Shown in pieces: positions 31,503 to 36,711 of a stretch of DNA of 36,711 nucleotides. The notes beneath the pieces are model-generated. The model saw only the letters and a list, made by a program, of their open reading frames with translations, had not been told where the DNA came from and ran no database searches. Position 1 is the stretch's first letter. Each line of letters opens with the position of its first letter. The DNA lies in assembly GCA_018064885.1 (NCBI GenBank), contig JAGHUI010000079.1, forward strand, positions 1-36,711, read 5' to 3'. The position numbers and the translations under genes were made by a program. This DNA comes from Candidatus Minthosoma equi. Lineage in GTDB: Bacteria; Bacteroidota; Bacteroidia; Bacteroidales; Bacteroidaceae.

Positions 31503-32396
31503 ATGAACAGATTTTTAGGACACATAGGAGCATTATTCGTGATGTTCGTGTGGGGCGCAACATTCGTCAACAGCAAAGTGCTTTTGACTAACGGGTTGCT
31601 ACCCGACGAGATATTTCTTCTCCGCTCACTCCAGGCATACATCATTCTCGCTATTATATATCACAAGAAATGGCTGGCAAACACATGGAAAGACGAACTC
31701 ATCTTCCTCGGATTAGGTGTATTTGGAGGCAGCTTGTATTTTCTCTCCGAAAATAGCGCATTGGAGTATGGCACAACCTCCAATGTCAGCATTCTTGTAG
31801 GCTCTACCCCATTGCTCACAGCCCTTCTAATAGGCAGTATATACAAATCGGAACGTCTCAGCTCCTTCCAATGCGCAGGTTCCGTAATAGCCTTCATAGG
31901 TATGACACTCGTTGTGCTTAATGGCCAGCTATTCCTCAAGCTAAATCCTCTTGGCGATGCGCTTGCTCTAGCTGCATCTGCCACATGGGCTGTATATTCG
32001 TTGCTTATGCGTTTCGTCTCTGGAAAATACAACGTTATTTTCATAACTCGCAAAGTGTTCTTCTATGGCCTGATAACCATATTGCCTGTGCTGATTATCA
32101 CTCATAACGAAATGCCACGCTTGGAGATTCTCACAGAGCCGATTATTTATTGCAATCTGCTTTTCCTTGGCGTTCTAGCAAGCAGCATCTGCTATCTTCT
32201 GTGGAATAAGGTTCTTCATGTAATCGGCACCATCCGCGCCACAAACTACATCTACCTCCAAAGCATAGTCACAATGGTCACAGCCAAGATTGTGCTTGAC
32301 GAAAAGATCACATGGATGGCTATACTCGGAGTCGTTGTCCTGATTTCAGGACTCGTCATGGTGCAGAAAAAGAAAAAGACAGGCGGTTATGTCTGA
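31503..32396 (+). CDS. EamA family (drug/metabolite transporter superfamily) permease
   Basis: A 297-aa protein with about ten membrane helices arranged as two EamA repeats; the N-terminus (GALFVMFVWGATFVNSK) and the second repeat (GDALALAASATWAVYSLLMRF) are typical, as is the closing GVVVLISGLVMVQKKKK. Substrates of such permeases range over amino acids and metabolites and cannot be inferred here. It starts 30 nt after the tRNA and has no obvious partner gene. Confidence 0.9.
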   Translation: MNRFLGHIGALFVMFVWGATFVNSKVLLTNGLLPDEIFLLRSLQAYIILAIIYHKKWLANTWKDELIFLGLGVFGGSLYFLSENSALEYGTTSNVSILVGSTPLLTALLIGSIYKSERLSSFQCAGSVIAFIGMTLVVLNGQLFLKLNPLGDALALAASATWAVYSLLMRFVSGKYNVIFITRKVFFYGLITILPVLIITHNEMPRLEILTEPIIYCNLLFLGVLASSICYLLWNKVLHVIGTIRATNYIYLQSIVTMVTAKIVLDEKITWMAILGVVVLISGLVMVQKKKKTGGYV

Positions 32397-32448
32397 GGTA
32401 TGCTTGCATGCTGGTTGCAAATATGAGCAACGGTAAAGCCATTGCTTC

Positions 32449-32868
32449 TCACCCCCTCCTTTCCCCAATAATCATGAATATCTCATCCTTCAGTTCATCT
32501 GGAACATTGATTGCTCTCAGCTGGAGGGAACGCACCCAGCCTGCCACTTCTTCTTCACGCATGGTGTACATGATGTCACGGAATTCCTCTATCTCTTCGG
32601 GCAGGTACTCGTCGTTTGCCACTCCACGGAAACGATCGAGTTCTTCATCGTTGTAGTATTCTATCTCACGGCTCACAGCTGCCAGGAGGCTGTCTTTCTC
32701 ACAGGTTTCGTGCTGACCGCAGCATTCCATATCCTCTATCTGCTTGATGCTGGGCAGCTCGGTGATTTCGCCTTTTGCCAACTGTTTCTTCAGTTTCTTT
32801 TCGCGAAAATAGCCTGCAACAAAGGCGATAATGCCTAATAGTACTATACCAAGAATAAGATAGATCAT
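32449..32868 (-). CDS. conserved small membrane-anchored protein coupled to aroA
   Basis: A 139-aa protein with one N-terminal membrane helix (about residues 3-20), a basic stretch (REKKLKKQLAKG), then a soluble part with a cysteine cluster MECCGQHETC (Cys49, Cys50, Cys56) and an acidic helical region. I know it only as a hypothetical protein found beside aroA in Bacteroidota. Its ATG overlaps the aroA stop in an ATGA (32868-32865), so the two are translationally coupled. The cysteines could bind a metal; this is not shown. Confidence 0.8.
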   Translation of the reverse strand: MIYLILGIVLLGIIAFVAGYFREKKLKKQLAKGEITELPSIKQIEDMECCGQHETCEKDSLLAAVSREIEYYNDEELDRFRGVANDEYLPEEIEEFRDIMYTMREEEVAGWVRSLQLRAINVPDELKDEIFMIIGERRG

Positions 32869-34106
32869 AATGAGAAACCTACTGATTTAAGATCGTTCCA
32901 GTAGTTAGGGTATGATTTTGATACTACTTCTGGATTGTTGATGTGGATGTTTCCTATTTTCAATGATGCAGGAGCAAATGCCATTGCCATTCGATGGTCT
33001 TCGTATGTGTCTATGGCAACTTCATTTGTAGCGCACTTGGCATCGTTGCTGGAATTCTGCATAGTGTAGATAAGTTCGCTATCGTTTCTATCCTCTATAA
33101 TGAAACCTAATTTTGCGAGTTCTGCCTTGAGGGCTTCTATGCGGTCGGTCTCTTTTATCTTCAAACTTTGCAAGCCTGTGAAATGGAATGGCACGCCAAG
33201 CATACAGCATGTAACGACAAATGTTTGGGCAAGGTCGGGCATTTCCACAAAGTCATATTCGAGACAGTCCACGCATTTACCATTCTTTTTCAAAACAACA
33301 TCATTGCCTGCATGGATTGTGCTTACACCAAGCTTCTCGAACAGCTCCGCTCCGTGACTGTCTCCTTGAAGGCTTTCGGCAAAGAGGCCTGGCAATGTGA
33401 CTTCTGCATCCTGATTAGGCGCGAGCGCTATCATTTCGTACCAATAGCTTGCTGCACTCCAATCGCTCTCTACAAAATATGGTTTCTTCTGGTATGGCTG
33501 AGGTTTAACAACAATTGTGCTGTCGCTCTCCCACTCTGCCTGCGCACCAAACTCTCTCATGATGCTAAGTGTCATATTTATGTATGGACGGCTTACAATA
33601 ATGTCTGTTAGAACAAGACGAAGACCGTTCTTTAGGCTTGGACCTATCATCAAGAGTGCTGATATGTATTGTGAGCTGACATTGCCCGGAAGGCTGATTT
33701 CGCCTCCTGCAAGGTCTGTATTTCCAGTTATCTTCAAAGGTGGAAACCCTTCTTTTTCCACATATTCCACTTCTGCACCAAGCATGCGCAATGCTTCCAC
33801 AAGAATGCCGATAGGACGATTCTTCATTCGCTCGGTTCCTGTGATAACATGTGTCCCCTCTGTCACAGCCAAAAGGGCAGAAGAAAAACGCATGGCTGTT
33901 CCTGCCGCACCTATATCTACTGTTTCAGGGCGATTGGATAGCCAGTTAATCATAACACGAGTATCATCACAGTCACTTACATTCTGTGGCAGTTCGGCAT
34001 TGCCTGCAAGCGCATTTATCACCAATGCGCGATTGCTTATACTCTTGGATGAAGGCAGCATCACCCTACCCTTTATTTCCTTTGGTGCTTGAACATTTAT
34101 CTGCAT
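32865..34106 (-). CDS. aroA: 3-phosphoshikimate 1-carboxyvinyltransferase (EPSP synthase)
   Basis: A 413-aa protein of the EPSP synthase family, slightly shorter than E. coli AroA (427 aa). LPSSKSISNRALVI (Lys21) is the shikimate-3-phosphate-binding stretch, IGAAGTAMRF the PEP-binding loop, GTERMKNRPI and YEDHRMAMAFAPASL further conserved segments. It makes 5-enolpyruvylshikimate-3-phosphate in aromatic amino acid synthesis. A -7 element (TATCTTTG) lies 18 nt upstream. Confidence 0.95.
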   Translation of the reverse strand: MQINVQAPKEIKGRVMLPSSKSISNRALVINALAGNAELPQNVSDCDDTRVMINWLSNRPETVDIGAAGTAMRFSSALLAVTEGTHVITGTERMKNRPIGILVEALRMLGAEVEYVEKEGFPPLKITGNTDLAGGEISLPGNVSSQYISALLMIGPSLKNGLRLVLTDIIVSRPYINMTLSIMREFGAQAEWESDSTIVVKPQPYQKKPYFVESDWSAASYWYEMIALAPNQDAEVTLPGLFAESLQGDSHGAELFEKLGVSTIHAGNDVVLKKNGKCVDCLEYDFVEMPDLAQTFVVTCCMLGVPFHFTGLQSLKIKETDRIEALKAELAKLGFIIEDRNDSELIYTMQNSSNDAKCATNEVAIDTYEDHRMAMAFAPASLKIGNIHINNPEVVSKSYPNYWNDLKSVGFSL

Positions 34107-34123
34107 AGAAACGAAATTTTCCG

Positions 34124-34131
34124 CAAAGATA
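34124..34131 (-). promoter_or_regulatory. -7 element of aroA
   Basis: TATCTTTG on the minus strand (34131-34124) matches TAnnTTTG. No good TTTG occurs 19-21 nt upstream, so the -33 element is weak or absent. Confidence 0.5.
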
Positions 34132-34154
34132 CTGCTTTTTTAATTAGAAACGTG

Positions 34155-34162
34155 TATATTTG
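34155..34162 (+). promoter_or_regulatory. -7 element of the DUF6359-like lipoprotein gene
   Basis: TATATTTG at 34155-34162 matches TAnnTTTG and lies 37 nt before the ATG. The -33 position does not match well. It is back-to-back with the aroA element 23 nt away. Confidence 0.5.
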
Positions 34163-34198
34163 CCGATAAATACAATACCAGACACCTAAAGATTCTTT

Positions 34199-35236
34199 AT
34201 GGCTAACATGAAAACTTATATACTGCTGCTATATGCCGTTGGACTTTTCGCATTGATTTCTTGTGAAAAGCTGGATTTCACAAAACCTTCTACAGGCTCG
34301 GAAATTATGGATAGCACCCACGTTGCTGAGATTGTTGTTCATGCAATTCCTGCGGATTCCGTAGTGGAAGCATTCGTTGGCAATGGCAATAAAACCATTC
34401 ATAATGCAAATGTCGTTGGGTATATTGTAGGGTATGTAAATGGAAGTTCCATGAAGTCATGTGTGTTTGAGGCAGGAGAGAATGCTAAAGAAACAAATAT
34501 CATTCTCGCATCAACTCCTGTTGAAACAAATTACGAAAGATGCATTCCTATTCAGCTTTCTAATTCCACAAACGCATGCAGTTCCGTTCGCAATGCTCTT
34601 AACCTTTTTTCCAATCCTAATATGCTTGGGAAAAAGGTTTGCCTGACTGGAGATGTTAGCACATACATGGGAACTGCGGGATTAACAGGCACAAAGAACT
34701 ACATTCTCTTGCCTGATGATTTCAATTACGATTCAGACACTATTCACACAGAAGAGAAAACAGACACAATTGTTAACAACAACGATGTGCCAACTGACAA
34801 CAAAGACATCATTGACTATGTGGATAACCATGGATATGATGAAACTAATCCTTTCTGTGTATATGACATCATCCATTACCTGCCTGTTTATCTTGAAAGC
34901 AAGGGCGGCATAGGAATACAAAATGTATTTACAAAAGGCTACATAGTTGGATTCATTAATGGAAATTCCATAAACAAAGCCATATTTGGAGCTATTGAAT
35001 GTACTGTTGAAACTAACATCCTTCTTGCAGACTCACCTGATGAAACGGATTATAATAAATGTATTGCCGTTCAATTAAGCACATCAAGTAATGATGCGAA
35101 GAATGTACGAGAGGCGCTTAATTTGAAGAATCATCCTGAGAACATAGGTAAATGTGTTATGCTATTTGGCAATGTGGAGAAATATATGGGACAGATGGGC
35201 ATTAAGAACACACGTTATTACGAATTCATCGAATAA
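34199..35236 (+). CDS. lipoprotein with two DUF6359-like domains
   Basis: A 345-aa lipoprotein (lipobox ALISC, Cys22 from the first ATG; a second ATG three codons later may be the true start). The mature part contains two copies of the same domain of about 110 residues: GYIVGYVNGSSMKSCVFEAGE...ETNIILAS...CIPIQL (about 70-175) and GYIVGFINGNSINKAIFGAIE...ETNILLAD...CIAVQL (about 240-343), separated by an acidic Asn/Asp/Thr-rich linker. Each copy ends in a GNVEKYMG-type stretch resembling an OB-like fold, and each looks like Bacteroidota DUF6359. Function unknown; probably at the cell surface or in the periplasm. Confidence 0.8.
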   Translation: MANMKTYILLLYAVGLFALISCEKLDFTKPSTGSEIMDSTHVAEIVVHAIPADSVVEAFVGNGNKTIHNANVVGYIVGYVNGSSMKSCVFEAGENAKETNIILASTPVETNYERCIPIQLSNSTNACSSVRNALNLFSNPNMLGKKVCLTGDVSTYMGTAGLTGTKNYILLPDDFNYDSDTIHTEEKTDTIVNNNDVPTDNKDIIDYVDNHGYDETNPFCVYDIIHYLPVYLESKGGIGIQNVFTKGYIVGFINGNSINKAIFGAIECTVETNILLADSPDETDYNKCIAVQLSTSSNDAKNVREALNLKNHPENIGKCVMLFGNVEKYMGQMGIKNTRYYEFIE

Positions 35237-35312
35237 CTTCAACCATCAATTCATCAAATAACATCACACAGATACTTTTCACTTTATAAAGATTCATAAA
35301 ACGACACTCTAT

Positions 35313-36569
35313 ATGGATAATAAATTTCAAACTCTCGGTAACGAGGAACTACTGAAATGTCACAAAACTGCTTTTCTTTGTTCTCATAAGGTACCTGACG
35401 AAACATTCAATGCCATAAAGAAATGGATAGATACTCTAAATTCCGAGAATTGTATAATTTGCGGATGCCTATCTGGCATAGAACGTTATGTGCTAAAACT
35501 GCTTGTTCAAAAGAACGTGAAAATCATTCTTGCTTGGTCAGAATCTATGCCCCAAAGAATCGAAGACCTGAGTCTTCGCTTGTCTGACATCATCCTTAGC
35601 CAATCCATGGGCGAAGGACGACTTCTTATTGTATCGCCAGTATTTAATAACGAAATACATGAAACATCAGGAATGACGGCAGATGCACGAAACAGGATGA
35701 TGATTGAAATGGCTAACCATATCGTTGTTGGCTATAGCATTCCAAGAGGCAAGGTTAGCCAACAATTATACGGAAGAAGAAACGTCACATATCTTCTTAA
35801 AGACGACATTAACAACTGTAACAAAAGCACCCTAAATGAAGGAAACAACAACAATGATGATAGCGCTACCTCTATGGGATGGGCTATTTATAAGTTTTTG
35901 AAAGAACATTATGATACAGCAGGATCATTAGAAGTAAGAAAAATGCTCTTTGACTACTTAAAACTGCAAGCACCTGCACCATCACAACTTCATACAAATA
36001 TTTTAATGCTCGTTGTAAAAAACTACGATATCTATCCAGATCTTAATTTCCCCGTTTTTTTCAAGATGTGGGGAATAAACAGTTTCCAAGATGAGGATTG
36101 GAAAGCCAAAAAAGTCAACGATCATTGGATCCCTTCAGTCGTTTCAAGGGTAATCTCTAAGCTTCAAAAAAGCAATGACAAAGAATTATGGCCTATTTTA
36201 GCAAAGAAAATATTACAGAAGAAGCATGACAGCCAGCTATGGCATGCTCTATCAGAATTGGACGAAATTCGTCAAAACAAGAATCTACGTTTTTCCATTC
36301 TTTGCAAAGCACTATCAGACAAACCTAATGATCCGAAAAAAGCATATTGGCATCTACAATTAGCAGAGCTACTGATCGAAGCAAATATGCATAATGAAGC
36401 TTTATGTGAGTTAAACATCTACAAAGAGAATATAAACAAACGCGGAAACGAACCTGCTTACAAATATAAAGTATTAACATCCAAGATTTCGCAAGGAACA
36501 GTACCATGTGAGAATAACACACTATTATATAATAAATATACTAGACTTGCAGAAGAATATATACAATAA
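35313..36569 (+). CDS. SLOG (DprA-like) domain fused to a TPR-like region
   Basis: A 418-aa soluble protein. Residues about 1-160 form a DprA/SLOG-type Rossmann domain: KTAFLCSHKVPDE, then IICGCLSGIERYVLKLL, a GRLLIVSPV strand, and TADARNRMMIEMANHIVVGY, equivalent to the DprA NR-x-I segment. Free-standing proteins of this kind are frequent in bacteria. Here it continues through an Asn-rich linker (about 168-185) into a helical region of about 230 residues (WAIYKFLKEH, FKMWGINSFQDEDW, PSVVSRVISKL, YWHLQLAELLIEANMHNEAL) that resembles the TPR module of TOTE conflict-system proteins. That last comparison is from memory. No nuclease or helicase is adjacent. Confidence 0.75.
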   Translation: MDNKFQTLGNEELLKCHKTAFLCSHKVPDETFNAIKKWIDTLNSENCIICGCLSGIERYVLKLLVQKNVKIILAWSESMPQRIEDLSLRLSDIILSQSMGEGRLLIVSPVFNNEIHETSGMTADARNRMMIEMANHIVVGYSIPRGKVSQQLYGRRNVTYLLKDDINNCNKSTLNEGNNNNDDSATSMGWAIYKFLKEHYDTAGSLEVRKMLFDYLKLQAPAPSQLHTNILMLVVKNYDIYPDLNFPVFFKMWGINSFQDEDWKAKKVNDHWIPSVVSRVISKLQKSNDKELWPILAKKILQKKHDSQLWHALSELDEIRQNKNLRFSILCKALSDKPNDPKKAYWHLQLAELLIEANMHNEALCELNIYKENINKRGNEPAYKYKVLTSKISQGTVPCENNTLLYNKYTRLAEEYIQ

Positions 36570-36607
36570 CATATCAATGATGTGCTCGTACATAACACAG
36601 TCGCAAA

Positions 36608-36646
36608 AACAAAAAAGCTCCCCCGAGAAAATCTCTCGGAGGAGCT
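36608..36646 (-). terminator. terminator of the rRNA operon
   Basis: A 12-bp G/C-rich stem (36646-36635 with 36627-36616 on the minus strand, one wobble) is followed by six T. It lies just beyond the 3' end of the 5S rRNA. Confidence 0.9.
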
Positions 36647-36649
36647 CTA

Positions 36650-36711
36650 AGTAGGCGGCGACCTACTCTCCCGCATTGCGGTGCAGTACCATCGGCGCGC
36701 CCGGGCTTAAC
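36650..36711 (-). rRNA. rrf: 5S ribosomal RNA, 3' part
   Basis: The minus strand reads GTTAAGCCCGGG, then a segment with GATGGTACTGCACC and GCGGGAGAGTAGGTCGCCGCC, the conserved 3' half of bacterial 5S rRNA. The gene runs off the window end, and its exact 3' boundary is uncertain by a few bases. It shows that an rRNA operon lies beyond the right edge, reading toward this window. Confidence 0.92.

Overview
The window looks like chromosomal DNA of a Prevotella-like member of the Bacteroidota. The evidence is a complete type IX secretion core operon (porP-porK-porL-porM-porN), a BspA-type leucine-rich protein carrying a type IX sorting tail, several lipoproteins, and many copies of the Bacteroidota promoter pattern (-33 TTTG, a spacer of about 19 nt, -7 TAnnTTTG). 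Starts mostly follow A/T-rich leaders rather than strong Shine-Dalgarno sequences. The genus is my inference; no database search was possible.

Layout. 0.1-0.7 kb: an unrecognised protein with a doubtful start. 0.9-7.0 kb: porPKLMN, with an 11-unit 9-bp tandem repeat between porP and porK and a strong terminator after porN. 7.0-11.0 kb: thrA (aspartokinase/homoserine dehydrogenase) followed by an ApgM-type phosphoglycerate-mutase-like protein that may be the missing homoserine kinase; the thrA leader contains a short open frame. 11.0-12.5 kb: BspA-like surface protein on the minus strand. 12.5-13.56 kb: a gene-poor kilobase holding a likely minus-strand structured small RNA and a large inverted-repeat cluster. 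13.56-16.0 kb: a small exported peptide gene plus a PH-like membrane protein, divergent from a membrane TPR/HTH regulator across a repeat-rich intergenic region. 16.0-20.5 kb: dnaE, trxA and an acidic small protein on the minus strand, ending in a 22-bp perfect terminator hairpin. 20.6-26.1 kb: rpoN, PAP2-like, purE, ispG, lemA and coaX, all forward and tightly spaced. 26.2-27.3 kb: two TM2 proteins and a relic of a third. 27.4-31.35 kb: a stand-alone 1316-aa NRPS-like enzyme (C-A-PCP-reductase). 31.4-32.4 kb: tRNA-Pro(GGG) and an EamA transporter. 32.4-34.1 kb: aroA and a coupled small membrane protein. 34.2-36.6 kb: a tandem DUF6359-like lipoprotein and a SLOG (DprA-like) protein with a TPR-like C-terminal half. 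36.6 kb to end: the 3' end and terminator of a minus-strand 5S rRNA, marking an rRNA operon beyond the window.

Most of the window is housekeeping. The parts that best repay attention are: the NRPS-like enzyme, with a shortened adenylation domain and an acidic specificity position suggesting a basic substrate; the unannotated minus-strand RNA with two GUGA-capped hairpins; the divergent small exported peptide and membrane TPR/HTH regulator, which could form a peptide-sensing pair; and the SLOG-TPR fusion.
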